Shown one piece after another: positions 35,271 through 47,503 of a stretch of DNA of 64,000 nt. The notes below the pieces were generated by a model. It was not told the DNA's origin. It ran no database searches and saw nothing but the letters and a program-made list of their open reading frames with translations. This stretch comes from Capillidium heterosporum (Eukaryota; Entomophthoromycota; Entomophthoromycetes; Entomophthorales; Capillidiaceae): positions 1 through 64,000 of the forward strand of contig WBMQ01000007.1 of the NCBI GenBank assembly GCA_016630905.1, read 5' to 3'. The number at the start of each line of letters is the position of its first letter. The stretch's first letter is position 1. The position numbers and the translations under genes are program-made.

Positions 35271-36261
35271 TTTCTTTTCTTATAAAGCCCTACAACTATG
35301 GTTCATACAAAGACTAGGAAAAATAATAAAGTCATCATATTAATTATTTGCTTATATTGAAAAGATACCGTATTTTGTTATTATGATATGCTTTCAATGA
35401 TAACCCCTGTACTGTCAGCTCCATTACGGGTTTAACTCTATATAGCTAGCGGAATAAACCTTACACAGCTATTTGACTGGTTTCAGAAAAGCATTTGAAG
35501 CAGCCATTGATGGCTGGAATTAGATTTTAAGCTATGGTATTGAGCTGTAAATTCTAACCAGCCCAGCTTATCTAATAAATTAGAGCTTCACGTTTGTTGA
35601 TAATCTTCCACAAACCCATCCCAATGGCGTATAAAAGTAATATAACATTCTGTTTAAATTCATAAAGTTCAATTTACATTGCTTATACAAAGTGAACTTA
35701 TAGAAGGCCTTAGAAAGTACTCTACTAATGCTGAACAGAAAAGTACATTTCGATAGCATGGCATGGAAAATTTCCCAAAAATTACAATCGGCATAGGTAG
35801 GAATATCCCTAACCAATAAATAAATAGGCAATAATAGCTCCTAGAGCAATGCAACACTTGTTGTACATCTATTTTTATATGAACATGTAGCATGTCGTTA
35901 ATCTCAAAAGTCAAAATATTTTAGTTTACATTCCCAACAAAGTGAAGATATAAGCACTTTTACCATGCTTCTAGCCAACTTCAAATAGCTCATTGACAAA
36001 GCATTAGGTATACTCACTGAACAAGAGCTTTGAATGCATTGAAATTAGTTTGCGTACAAATGTGGAGGTGGAGCTGCACTATCCTGTATTAAAAACTACA
36101 ACTTTTAAAGCAGAGGGTAGGTGCATATATGTCTATTAGAAACTATATATAAACCATGAGTCTTTTTATAACCCAGAGCTATATGCTAACAGGTTCATGA
36201 AAGTATATAATGAAGGTAAGTGACAAGTAGATAGAGCATCATATTATTTCGTAACATCACA
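35271..36261. other. Spacer upstream of the tyrosinase
   Basis: Two overlapping minus-strand ORFs of 81-83 codons at 35580-35914 carry no motif and look like chance. The 3' part holds the tyrosinase promoter. Confidence 0.45.
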
Positions 36262-37494
36262 ATGAAATCAAAAGCTTTAATCTTTATTTTTGGGCTACTG
36301 CTATCCTTGGTAATATCGGCCTGTACAGCTCCAAGGATGCGTAAGGAGATCAGGGAGTTAACTGACAACGAGTACAACCGTTATATAAACGCATCCCTTG
36401 CCTTGAAAAAGCGGGGCTCGAGTGCGACTTTAAGCATCTGGGAGATTTTCACCAAGCTACATTATGATGGAGCTCAGACCGATCATGTAATCCACGGGAC
36501 ACCAGCCTTTCTACCTTGGCATCGCAAGTTCATCAAGATGTACGAGTTGGAGTTACAAAAGATCGATCCATCAGTTAACCTACCTTACTGGGACTGGTCC
36601 CAGGACGCCGACTATCCTCACCTTAGCCCAGTCCTCACTCCACTTTACATGGGTGGCAACGGGAACCACATTCAAGACAAGATCTTGGATAATGGTCCCT
36701 TCAACTTTACTCAACTTATCTACTACGACAAGCACCCTTTACGTAGAGATTATGACCGTGGGGATACTATAAGTCCATTCGCATCGACTACTGACATCAA
36801 TGCCATCCTAGCTAATGACGAGTACTCCAAGTTCTGCAACCAACTGGAAGGTGTTCATGGCTCCCCTCACACCTTTATCGGTAATTGGGAGGATTTTGGT
36901 ATGTTCACTTCCCCCAACGATCCTCTCTTCTACCTACATCATGCCTACGTCGACTTGGTATGGGCCAAGTGGCAGGACCAAAACCCAACTGCCAACCAGT
37001 ACGAGGGAAGTGATTACAATATGAATGTCGAATCTACCGACAAGCTGTACGGGTACAGCGATACTGTCAGTTCGACTTTCAGCTATAAAACTGGTACCTA
37101 CTGCTACAGCTATCCTACCTATCCTAGGAAACTCACTCCAGTACGATCTAACCATCTAGTCGCTAGGGATCTATATAAAAGCAAGCTTATCGATGATGTA
37201 ACTTTGAACTCCATCATAAAGGGTTTGACTATGGACAAAGCTATTGCCAAGCTGGATAAGTTGAACAAGTTGTTTACTTCAGTTTTAGATAAACCAAGTG
37301 CAATAGTAAACTCGACTTTAGGAAACAGTTTGGCGGATTTGAGTATGCCAGAACGTACCCCATTACCTGATAGATGGATTGAGAAGAACAACCTGGATAA
37401 GACTAAGATTCGTGGCTTTGAGGCCCAACAGATTAAAATTCGTCAGCTCTTCCAGAAGTTGCACCCGATGAAGGATAAACTTTCAAAGTATTGA
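36262..37494 (+). CDS. Secreted tyrosinase (type-3 copper oxidase)
   Basis: A 410-residue single-exon protein with signal peptide MKSKALIFIFGLLLSLVISA. The copper-A site is H67, H78 and H87 (KLHYDG, VIHGTPAF, PWHRKF). Copper-B is H199 and H203 (VHGSPH) and H226/H227 (DPLFYLHHAYVD). The family PYWDWSQD motif lies between. The central domain ends near 300 (YCYSYPTYPRKL), followed by a 100-residue hydrophilic tail with KLDKLNKLFTS repeats of charge. It should oxidise phenols and catechols to quinones outside the cell, for melanin or cross-linking. All copper ligands are present. A broken paralogue lies 1.4 kb downstream. Confidence 0.93.
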   Translation: MKSKALIFIFGLLLSLVISACTAPRMRKEIRELTDNEYNRYINASLALKKRGSSATLSIWEIFTKLHYDGAQTDHVIHGTPAFLPWHRKFIKMYELELQKIDPSVNLPYWDWSQDADYPHLSPVLTPLYMGGNGNHIQDKILDNGPFNFTQLIYYDKHPLRRDYDRGDTISPFASTTDINAILANDEYSKFCNQLEGVHGSPHTFIGNWEDFGMFTSPNDPLFYLHHAYVDLVWAKWQDQNPTANQYEGSDYNMNVESTDKLYGYSDTVSSTFSYKTGTYCYSYPTYPRKLTPVRSNHLVARDLYKSKLIDDVTLNSIIKGLTMDKAIAKLDKLNKLFTSVLDKPSAIVNSTLGNSLADLSMPERTPLPDRWIEKNNLDKTKIRGFEAQQIKIRQLFQKLHPMKDKLSKY

Positions 37495-38894
37495 TGAAGA
37501 CCAGCTGAATAGATTTATACTTCAATAGATTATTGCACTATTTTAGTTTCTGCAGCTAAAGTATGTTTTTAGCTTAATTTTATGACATTTATAAGTCTAA
37601 GCATTATTCTACATATTTGCAAAAGCCAACATTAATTAAATATGAATATATCAAATAAATCTAAATCTGTACGATTTCTTAAAATTGATTTATTGAAAAA
37701 AGTTGAGTAGCAACTTTTGAAAATCAGTTATTTGAGAATGACCATCTCTATAAAGTCGAGTGTTTGTGTATGTATGTTCCAGGCAAACTCAAGGAATAAA
37801 AAGGTATGTATAATAAAAGTAGCACCAGAAAATAAAGAGAAATACTAGAAAGGACATAGGCAGAGTTATATATCTTTAATATATATAAAGCTTTTATTAT
37901 GAAAACTAATTTTTCCGATCGATTCTGGAATATAAAATTTGCTCATGTTATTTGAGTTGTAATTTAGGTAAAGGTTTATAAGATGGAGGTCTTAGATTCG
38001 ATTCTTATAAAGTTTATTACTTTACAGTCTTCATCACTACCAAAGCGGTAAAGGCCCAAGAAATCAATAGTATAGTAATGAAAAACGAATACCCTGTTTT
38101 TGCGAACAGGGTAAGCATTTGGCTGCATATAAAGATTAATAGTGCTGCCAACTTGAGTATCGGGATAATGGAATGGTTAGCATGGAAGCGTTGGTTTTTA
38201 AATATTGAACCCAATTTCACAAGTCACAATACATAGCATCGCTTTTACCTACTGCAATCACTAAATTTTAATATTTAAGGTATCCGCACCAATATATCAC
38301 AAATATCCGATTTCATACATAAATCAGTTTTGAGTATACTTCGTAAATAGTATTCTTGCATACATATTCGATAATATATCATCCTTTTTCCTCATAAATA
38401 TTTGGCGATATATATATATTGAGCTCCAAATGCCAACTACTACTTATTACTTACATCCATATATCGTTCATCAAGACTGCCTATAACTTAGAATAAGCCA
38501 GATGTATCCCTTTATTCCATAATACAAATATTTTAACATCCAAATCAATAGCCTTCCCCTAACATCGCAGGACGTCTAAATAGGTCATCTTAGAATGCCA
38601 TTGCTTATTACCTAGGTGGTTTAACATATTTATTCACATGTAACTTCCTTCAAAAAGACTAAAGATATTTACTCGTTTTAAATCAGTGCAATGCTTTTAG
38701 CTGACATAAATATACAGGTCCACATTGTTGGATCCCATATTTTTGAGACTAATACAAATATTGGCTTAATCTGCCTTAGTTCTAGATGATATAAATCCCT
38801 TTATAATTAAATTGTAAATGCTAATAAGTTTACTAAAGGCATATAAAAGATGTAAATGTCGAGCAAAAAAGAACACACTATAACATACATTACA
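37495..38894. other. Spacer between tyrosinase and its pseudogene
   Basis: AT-rich. A 67-codon minus-strand ORF at 38017-38220 would encode two hydrophobic segments, but there is no family match by eye; left unassigned. Confidence 0.4.
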
Positions 38895-39577
38895 ATACGG
38901 TCAAGCTCCATAATTTTTATCTTTGAACTACTATTTTTCTTAGTAGAATCGGCCTGCACAACCCCAAGAGTACGTAAAGAAATTAGAGAGCTAACTGACG
39001 ATGAGTATAGCCAATTTACAAAAGCAACTCTTATCTTGAACAAGCGCAAGTCTGCTAAAGCCTTGAGTATCTGGGTGACTTTCACCAAACTATATTATGG
39101 AGTATAAAAGTATCAGGTAATCCATGGGACGCCAGCTTTCTTACTATAGCACCGTAAGTTCACCAAATTGTACGAGTTGGAATTACAGAAGATCGACCCA
39201 ACCATAAACTTATCTTACTGGGACTGGTCACAGGATGCTAATGAACCCGCTCCAGCCCAATCTTGACGCTACCGCACATGAGTGGTAATAGAAATCGCAC
39301 TTTGGGTAAATTTTTGGACAAAGCTATCACCAGGCTAGATAAGTTAAATAAGCTGTTCGCCCCGGTTTTGGATAATATTGATAAATCTTTTAATCCCAAT
39401 TTAAAAAAAAGTTCAGTGGACTTTAGTATTCCAGAATGTACACTGCTATCTGATTTATGGATTGAGAGCAACAGCTCGGATAAGTCAAAGGTTCGTCAGT
39501 TTGAAGTCCAGCAGATTAGGTTCCGTTAACTTTTTAAGAGGTTGCAACCGATCAAAGATCAACTAATCAATTATTGA
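38895..39577 (+). pseudogene. Tyrosinase pseudogene with the CuB half deleted
   Basis: Aligns along its length to the tyrosinase at 36262-37494 but is broken. The aligned start codon is ATA instead of ATG. After RVRKEIRELTDDEYSQF the first copper ligand His67 is Tyr (FTKLYYG), followed by an in-frame TAA. PWHRKF has become LL-stop-HRKF. DWSQDAN then runs into a frameshift, and about 540-600 bp are missing, so the sequence jumps from the region of residue 140 of the intact copy to its tail (FLDKAITRLDKLNKLFAPVLD). Copper-B is lost entirely. Another stop (CAG to TAA) lies 17 codons before the end. An ATG at 38856 opens a short frame but cannot rescue it. Confidence 0.93.
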
Positions 39578-40240
39578 CAAGGACAAGATACCTTTTATTG
39601 CTTTAAATTCTATCAATATCTTTACAAACTGTAGTTTTTGTTTGATACGAAAGTAGTAAATAAATCTGTGCGATTTTTAGAATATTTCAAACACTTGTTT
39701 GTCTTTTATCGGCAATATCCATAAGTTAAAAAGGAAACTACTCTATCCCAGTGCACCCAATTTACGATTGCTTTCATACAGAAAATCTCTTACAACCGGC
39801 CTTCACTATACTTAGAATATATATCTAATAAAACATACAACAGTTAAAGTAAAAGAAGCTTGGTAAATTTAAAGCATATCGAATAAATTATAGAATATGA
39901 ACAATATAGTAAAAGTTTATCATAGTGTATCTTGGCACTATTCTTTAGTAATTTAAATTACTCTCATAATTACCCGCTAGTAATTCTCAAACCTTAATTA
40001 TCCGTAGGTGGAGTAACTAAAACATGAGGTTGCATTAGTGGCCTCAATTAGTTGTGACATCAAATCCCTACCTTTACACCTCGCTTACTAAAAATCCAAG
40101 GTTTCTACTAAAGCTTGGCATACCGTACTGGAGTAACCCATCTCAACCATTCGACTAGTGCATCGAGTATAGTAGGAAAGCGTGATATAGGAAAGTGCAT
40201 TAGTTCGACAGCTAAAGTTCAGACAATTAAAAGTGTAGAC
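39578..40240. other. Promoter region of RhoGAP B
   Basis: AT-rich. About 40030-40240 shows clear similarity to the region just upstream of RhoGAP A (shared words such as TGACATCAAA and CATCGAGTATAGTA), in the same order. Confidence 0.55.
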
Positions 40241-41766
40241 ATGGTCAAATTATCCAACATAAGTTTATCTTCAGCAGCTGAGGCCATGCGTCAAAGTTTG
40301 AGTAGTGAGGGCCAAAGTTCAGATACCTACGTACCACCTAGCCCTAGCAGTAGTTTCAACAGTCAGATTATATACCAGGCAGGTAATCACTTTATGAATT
40401 TGCAAGCAAAGCATTAATATATTATATTATATAACAGGTGTAGACTACGAATCCAAACCAATAATCGTTTTTTGTGCAGCCAACTTACCGAACCCTGCCT
40501 CCAACGACTACGATGCCTTGTTAGAGTAAATTCTTCAACAAACTTTATCTCTAAGCTCTTGAAAATAGGTTCATTCTAGGTCAACTAGATCTGTTTGTTG
40601 AAAGTGACTATACATGTATTATGTTTGTCGGTGGTGCCATCCACAAACCCAATTGGCAGTGGCTGTTGAAGGCCTACCGTCGCTTGACCCGAAAGTAACT
40701 TTTATCAACTAGTTTAAGCATACAAATTAATTGGACTAATAGGTACAAGAAGAATTTGAAGAACCTCTATGTAGTACATCCGGTAATTTGGGCCAAAGTC
40801 CTAATGGAGATGATGCACAAGATTATTAGGTAGATTTTTATTTTACTAATCGATAGGCTAACTATTTAAAATGGCAGCCCCAAGTTTTCCAAGAAAGTAA
40901 CTTGGATAAAGACATTGAGTGAGCTGGCCCGGTTCGTACCTCTGCACCTAATCGTTATCCCCAGCTCAGTCCAAACGTAACTTATTATATGCTCTACCTT
41001 ATTAAATATCTTTAGCCACAATCTAAAATTTGAAAACTCGATCGCCTACGACGGGTTGGAGCCTATATCTCTAGGAAATGGGAAGGTGTTTGGTTCCCAT
41101 TTACCCGACCTTATGGGGAACAATGGGGAGTTGGGGATCCCCGAAGTGGTGACAATATGTATGGACTATGTCTTGGCAAATGGTATACAAATAGTATTTC
41201 TAAATACTCACTGCTCTTCTATCACTTCTAGGATTGCAAGAAGAAGGTATATTCCGTAGGTCACCTCCCTCTACCGCACTCAAAGAAGCCAAACTAGCAT
41301 GGAACCAAGGTATTTATTTTTTGCACCTTTTACTCACCAAATTTCAACTTTAGGTCAGAAAGTGGATTTGGATCGATACGGCATCCATGTAGCAGCTGTT
41401 TTAATCAAAGTATTCTTAAGGGAGCTGGCATCTCCCCTACTTCCCAGTACGACCTACCCAGCCATCCAATCACTACCTCTAGATAACGAAGATAAGCTAA
41501 AGTATATCAAGGAAGTCTTGCTACCGCAGTTGACGAGTCCACAGTTTATGTTGTTGAGCTATCTGAGTTTCCAGTTGAACGAAGTAGTGAAGACGTCCGG
41601 GTTCAATAAGATGTCGGCCAACAACTTGGCGGTCGTCTTCGCACCTAACTTGATCAACTCAGGGGATCCAAGACTGGATGCCCTCATGTGCGCACCCAAC
41701 GGCAAGACGGTTGGCAATCTACTGCTGATGTGCTTTGAGTACCCAAATCGGATCTTTGAGCCTTAG
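40241..41766 (+). CDS. CRAL-TRIO/RhoGAP protein, ARHGAP1-like, copy B
   Basis: Paralogue of 29723-31234 with the same exon structure and intron phases. The frame is open after splicing: KPIIVFCAANLP, LFVESDYTCIMFVGG, YKKNLKNLYVVHP, then RhoGAP motifs EEGIFRRSPPSTALKE (arginine finger), AAVLIKVFLRELASPLLP, NKMSANNLAVVFAPNLI. All GAP residues are retained, so both copies are likely functional regulators of Rho/Cdc42. Start 40241 (MVKLSN) is chosen because it aligns with the start region of copy A. An upstream in-frame ATG at 40115 lies in sequence similar to the non-coding promoter of copy A. The last exon ends IFEP. Confidence 0.87.
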
Positions 41767-42299
41767 TTTTTGCTTTCATAATGACTTTTGATTAAAATCT
41801 CTTTATTGCATCAGATTTATTTAACTTTTGGAGTAAATTGTGCACTGATATTTAAAGCCAATATAAATGTTTCGCTAATTATAAGAAAATTTGCATTCCT
41901 AGCCTTTTTGAAGCAGTTACAATAGGATTTTTACAGCTAATGAAATTTATTGTTGACATTAGTAGTTTTACTGAAGCTTTCTCATCATAGATGGATGCAT
42001 TAATTTTTATATGCTTATATAAATGCTGTCAGTTTAAAATGTAACCATGGCTGATAGCTTAGGAGTAGAACAAGCTTGATAATAAGATTTCATATTAATG
42101 TCATTATTTGGAAGTCAAATATACTATTAAACAGTGCTCAACACAATCAGCTTTTTCACACCTACACGATTTGAGCAGACCCTTCCATAGCAACAAAGTT
42201 AGAAGCCATAAGATATGAAATATTAAATACACAAGTATTTTGTTAACTAGGATACAAATCAAAGCAGTTCAACTTTTATTGCAAATTGTCGGCGAGGTA
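41767..42299. other. Convergent spacer
   Basis: Lies between RhoGAP B (+) and the F-box gene (-). Nothing is recognised. Unlike copy A, no thymidylate synthase lies here. Confidence 0.5.
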
Positions 42300-43571
42300 C
42301 TATTGAAGTAAAGGAGCCCTCTCCTTAATAAAGGTTTCCAAACCGGTAGCATCGTTGATGACACTCAAGTATAGTAAATTTGGGAAGATAGGATTGCAAT
42401 CTACGTATTTTATACATCCAAAGTACCAAGATGAAAGTCTGATATCTATAGCTTTGCATGACTCGAGATTTGATAAAAAAACAAGAAATACAGGATCAAG
42501 GCAGATCAATCCATCCACTTTAAACTTTTGTAACTTGGAAATGAGCTTACATTCGAAGATGCAAGCTGGGAACGCTCCATCTAGACTCAAGCTGGTAAGG
42601 TTAGATAATTGTTGGATATAATTTAGGACGGTTACTGATAGCGATATATCACCATTAGTCTGAATGTGCAAAGTGGTGATGTTGATAAAGCTATATGAGT
42701 TCTTAATCTGCAGTATCTTTGGGTTATTGAGGTGGAGGATTTCAAGGTTAGTGTATTTGCCTATAGGTACCATACCACGGTTGTAGCATTTGGTTACTTT
42801 GAGGTATTTTAGTTTGGGCCAGTATTGTGCGTTGAGAAGGTATTTTTTGAAGATGCTAGCCCTTCTCAAATTGACATCAAGTTCAAGGTGAGTTAGCTTG
42901 GGAAAGATTGGGGTTAGGTTCAAAGATTCAAGCGAAGCTTTTTTATATAGAATTTCGCAGGCGGTTATAGTGAGACTTTTAAGGTTTGGGAAGGCCTTCT
43001 CGATATAATGAAAATCTGTGATCTCCATTTGTTCCCAAGTGTATCTAAGGATTGTCACCGTACTACTGGACATGTACTTGATGGGGAACGTGGTTGAGCG
43101 CTCTCCTTCGATTGCCAGCTCCTTCAAAGTCTGTAGGATCGGAGTTATCGGTTTATAGTCGACTACTGATGTATAGACCTGCATCTTATACCTTTTCAAC
43201 TTACGATATAGATCAAGTCTGTCCTCACTGAGGTCTATAAAGTGGGATTCATCCTTTATATGCTCGGTGTATATTTTTATTTTCGGCAAAAATGAAAGTA
43301 TGCTGGAGTTGACTCTCTCACACTCGAAAACTTCTACGTAGTCACCGTACTTTGTAACTATATCCTTCAACGTTATGCCACTGCTTGATATCTGACCTTC
43401 TTCAGTTGCTAAGGGAGTACGCCTTGAATCTTTAATGCATCTGAAGAGAAAAAATATGGAGATCTGATGAAAGTACTTGTTGACTAGGCTAAAGGTGTAA
43501 AGTGATGGCTGATCCAGGTTGAAAGCTATATTGGAGAGTAGTTCGGGTGGTAGGTCAATAATTTCAACCAT
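42300..43571 (-). CDS. F-box and leucine-rich-repeat protein
   Basis: A single exon. ATG 43571 gives MVEIIDLPPELLSNIAFNLD then QPSLYTFSLVNKYFHQIS, an F-box in the first 45 residues. About 380 residues with degenerate LRR units follow (FPNLKSLTITACE, FPKLTHLELDVN, WPKLKYLKVTKCY, NLEILHLNNPK, LSNLTSLSLDGAF, FPNLLYLSVIND), each xxLxxLxLxxx. It is likely a substrate-recognition subunit of an SCF ubiquitin ligase. An upstream in-frame ATG at 43793 would add 74 residues without F-box character. However, part of that extension (FFKLNLGSNCQY) is conserved in the pseudogene at 34.3 kb, so the longer form or conserved 5' leader cannot be excluded. Four relict paralogues exist in this window. Confidence 0.85.
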   Translation of the reverse strand: MVEIIDLPPELLSNIAFNLDQPSLYTFSLVNKYFHQISIFFLFRCIKDSRRTPLATEEGQISSSGITLKDIVTKYGDYVEVFECERVNSSILSFLPKIKIYTEHIKDESHFIDLSEDRLDLYRKLKRYKMQVYTSVVDYKPITPILQTLKELAIEGERSTTFPIKYMSSSTVTILRYTWEQMEITDFHYIEKAFPNLKSLTITACEILYKKASLESLNLTPIFPKLTHLELDVNLRRASIFKKYLLNAQYWPKLKYLKVTKCYNRGMVPIGKYTNLEILHLNNPKILQIKNSYSFINITTLHIQTNGDISLSVTVLNYIQQLSNLTSLSLDGAFPACIFECKLISKLQKFKVDGLICLDPVFLVFLSNLESCKAIDIRLSSWYFGCIKYVDCNPIFPNLLYLSVINDATGLETFIKERAPLLQ

Positions 43572-44034
43572 ATTCAAGCTTCTTTCGTTTGATTTCAAAA
43601 TGAAACATACATCGCATCTTATATACTGGCAGTTGGACCCTAAGTTCAATTTGAAGAACAAAGTTGGTGACGTGGGCCGTTGAACAATACCCAGTTTCTC
43701 CTTTGATAATTTTTTGGCAAATTGAGTTATGAGCGGTGAAATTGGTGGAGGATGGTCAGTAAAGGCGTACAAGTGACCTGGAATTCGATTCATAAATAAC
43801 TATTGATGTGGAAAATCTAGTGAACATTACCGCTTACCAGTAAGTGCAACTCTCTCAAGCTTGCTAACCTCCCACCTAACAAAATTGATACCTCTATAAA
43901 CTAATTTAGTTCAAAAGATATCCTAGTATTTATGGAACCGTGGTTCCCATTCAAAATCATTTTTGTTCATAAACAACTTGTAAAAGCATCAAGCTACATC
44001 CCAGAAAAAAATTAAATTTTATTGTACATCTCCA
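43572..44034. other. F-box 5' leader/extension and kinase 3' flank
   Basis: Positions 43572-43793 are the possible 74-codon N-terminal extension of the F-box gene. The rest is AT-rich with nothing recognised. Confidence 0.45.
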
Positions 44035-47000
44035 TCAAAACCGTTTGAAGAACTCAATGACCCTACCTACTCCCTCCTCATCCAATTTATCTCCATCTAC
44101 AACACAATAATTGACCAAAAGGGCCGAAGTCTTGACCTTGGCAACCTCGACAAACTCGACTTCCACTTCGACATCTCCTCTACCCCCTTCATTGGATCCA
44201 AACGCCGAATGGAAGGGTATACGAATCAAAAACTTGAACCCATCGTGCAACCAGTCGTAATCCAGATTCAAGTTGATCCACCGATCCAAGTAATTATCGG
44301 AGAACTCAGTTATCGATAGCTTTTCTGTCTTTACGAGGTTTTTACTGCGTAGGCATTCGTGGATAGTTATCTGGCGGATACCGGTATCTACTTCCTCCTT
44401 GGTACCGTTGTCAACTTCCTTAGCTTTGTTAGCAACTTTAGATTGGTATTTCTCCTCTTCACCACACCTGCTTCTACATTTATCAGTATCCACCTTGACG
44501 AAATTGACGATGGTGGTCTTGGTAGGTAGAACTCTAGTTTTTGCGTTGAAGTTGGTATCCAAGCTATCTATTTTGGAGTGCAACTTCTTACCCAAGTTGA
44601 AGTTGACTGCCTTGTCCTTGAAATCCACCAGTTTGTCGTCGGCTTGCTTGGTGGTGTAGTGATCATCCTCCATATCAGAGGAGGAGTTGGAAGTGTCGGA
44701 TTCTACCTTCAATTCCTTCAACTTGTTGAGTATAGCTTGGGCATTGGAGGGCTCTACGGTAGGCTCGGTAGTAGACATAGCATCTGAGCCGTTGGTTTCG
44801 ATACTGGTTTCTACTGGATCTAGGAAAGTAACCTTCTTCTTGGGCTTGACGGCTGGTAGTGGTCTCGACCCAGTTTCGCCGTTTACATGAACTGTGTTGG
44901 TGTTGTTGGTAGCTTTAGCTTTGTAGGAGGCAAGAAGTTGGTCCAGGTACTTTTTCTGGTTGGAGGTAGGAGGTGGTACCGCTTTGTCTCCGTTGACCTT
45001 ACCTTCCTTGGTGGTAGAATTACTGACTGGTGATAAAACTTTAGGGCTGATGGTTAAGAACGGGGAACGTATTTCAGGACTGACAACTACGTTCTTGTTA
45101 TTGATGTCACCTACTGCGCCCGGGTTTCCGTCACGAGATAGTTCGGAATTGGTATCGGTAAGATAATTCTTTAATCCTTTGAACAGTGAGTTCCGCTTAT
45201 CGTTTAAACTATCGGCACCTGATTCATTATCTTTATCCTTTGTAGCATAGCCATCCTCTTCTTTCTTCCTACCGTTTAAGCTACTACTACGCTGGATCAT
45301 GGGTTGGGGTATGTTAGTGGTCAGCTTGTTGGTACCGAAATGCTGCTTCAACTTGGTTCTTATTAAATCACGCCTGTTGTTGTAAGATTCGACGTTTTCC
45401 TTCTCCTCCTTATTATTGGAATCTTTGGGGTGACGTACAGTTAAAGTTCTACTCAGCCTAGGCACGTTACTCTTGCGCTTAACAGAGTTTCTTCGGACCA
45501 TGTTGGAGTTCCCATCTCCATCGGATGCGGTCTCGGGATCAGAGTCAGGTGTAGGTGAATCAGATCTACGAGCCGCCATGGCACTGGCCGGTCGTTCCAT
45601 CCTAGGGATCCGGGGCTCTTGACTAGTAGAACTGGAGCTGGTATCTGTGGTGTTGCTCTCATACAACGAAGCTCGCTTGGCCTTGTACAGTGCTTTACGA
45701 CGCTCGCTGTCAGTCGGATTATTGATAGCAAGGACGTCCATGTTCAACCGCTTGTAGGTTTCATACATGGATGCACGTTTGGCTTGGTAGGCCTGCTTGT
45801 CGATGGTACCTTCGTAATTGCTGTTGGTGGATCGATTGGACCTCGAACTGAAGTTGGAGTTGGATCGATCCATAGGCTCTCCTTTGACGGTTGCTTCGAC
45901 TTTTGGCTCGATTGCCGGCTCAACCCGTTTCTTTACCGTCATTCTGCGACTCAAGGGTCGTTTGGGTAATCCGGAATCCTCATCCGATGGATTGATATCA
46001 TCCTTGTTCCGTTCATGTAGGCTGGAATCAGCCCTACCATTTTCGGACTGCACCCTGTCCAAAGCCTCGTTACCTTTGATTTCTACCCCAGGATTAGTGT
46101 CTGTAGCATTACGTCGCATCGTCATGTCCCTTTCAGGTACTGGTGGCGTATTATTCTGAGCCAACGGTATCTTGCTGGAAAGTCTGGGTGTAACCCGATT
46201 GCTTGCAACTACTGGCTCTCCATCGGTCCTTATATTGGTGGCTACCTCTATCTTTTTAACCTTGTGATCGTTGACGCTGCGGGATTCATGGATGAGGTGG
46301 TACAGGGCTACTAGCGGCGAGTTATTGACCATTATCCCATCGGGTTGTGACTTTCCCATCCTAAGTTCAGTTTCCAACTGTTGGGTCACGCTGAGTTCAC
46401 TCTGGAACATGCAGGCCGTCAGCTCCCCAATGATGGCCTTGTCCAGTTGCTTGGGTAGTAGTCGTAACTTGGTAGGTTTGTAGATAGAATCCAACTTGTA
46501 CTTGGATAAAAGGGGTTCCTTGGCTACTTCAGGAAGACTTATCCTGCGCTGAGGGTTGGGATCCAGTAGCTTAGATACTAAAGGCTTGACAACTATATAT
46601 TAAAAGTTAATACGATTTGATGAGAGTTTTGATTGTACCTGATGGGAAATTTGGAGTCCACCTTATTTTGCCATTCATCACGCATTCCCAAGCACCTGGG
46701 TTGCGTGGATCGTCGAAAGGTAAGGTACCAGTTATCATGGCAAACAGCACGACACCTATGGACCAGACGTCGACTTCAGGTCCTAAATTAAAACTTTTAG
46801 TACTTGGTATAGGCACTTGTAGCTACCTATATAGGGATCTCCTCTCATAATCTCAGGTGCTGAGTACTGTAGACTGCCACAGAAGGTTTTCAAAGCATTC
46901 TTCTGGTCAAAGAAATTGGCTAGGCCAAAGTCAATGATCTTTACGTTATCTTCGTTGTCGATCATAATATTTTCCACCTTGATATCCCGATGGACTACGA

Positions 47001-47503
47001 AATTGGCATGGCAGTATCCAATCCCTTGGATGATCTGTTCGAAGTAGTGAAGCGCCAATTCCAAATTTAGACCGTTCCTACCGATCTTATCGGTTAGTTG
47101 ACTACCGTTGACAAATTCGTAGAATAAGTAAAAATGGGTTTTGGTTATCCGGCAATCTTTGAGTGGGACTATATGCTTGTGTTTTAGGAATCGGGTTAGG
47201 TTGGCTTCGCGTAGGATTCTTTGTTCAAAGGTTTTGCCTCCTCTACCTTTGTTGCCAGTTGTTGGATCGGGTGCTACAAATCGTTTAACTATCTTTACGG
47301 CCAACTTGAATTACCAAGGAAAATAAAAATTAGTTCAATATACTATAGTTGAAGTATAAGGTTACCTTCTCGTTGGTTTTTGTGTTGACTAGTAGCTTGA
47401 CTTTGCCGTAGCTCCCTTCCCCCAAAGTCTTGCCTATTATGAATTCGCCTAATGGAGTCTTCATTACTCCGTTGTTCTTTGCAGCTGGTCGGTCATCATT
47501 CAT
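44035..47503 (-). CDS. KIN1/MARK(PAR-1)-family Ser/Thr protein kinase
   Basis: Four exons. The start at 47503 gives MNDDRPAAKNNGVMKTPLGE, FIIGKTLGEGSYGKVKLL (glycine loop), then LAVKIVKRF (catalytic Lys), HFYLFYEFVNGSQLTDKI, VVHRDIKVENIMIDN, IIDFGLANFF, TFCGSLQYSAPEIMRGDPYIG spliced to PEVDVWSIGVVLFAMITGTLPFDDP. These match KIN1/MARK kinases, which control polarity, exocytosis and wall integrity. All catalytic residues are intact. After the kinase come about 600 residues that are Ser/Thr/Asn-rich and low-complexity, including a repeated YQAKRASMYETYKRLNMD / YKAKRASLYESNTTD pair. The C-terminus (about 95 residues, FLIRIPFHSAF, DVEVEVEFVEVAKVKTSALL) is KA1-like. Introns: about 47304-47366, 46797-46837 and 46594-46641 region. 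Confidence 0.87.

Noticed and set aside
38017-38220. 67-codon ORF with two hydrophobic stretches
   Set aside because: Could be a tiny membrane protein, but AT-rich sequence yields hydrophobic ORFs by chance and no family or splice partner was seen.
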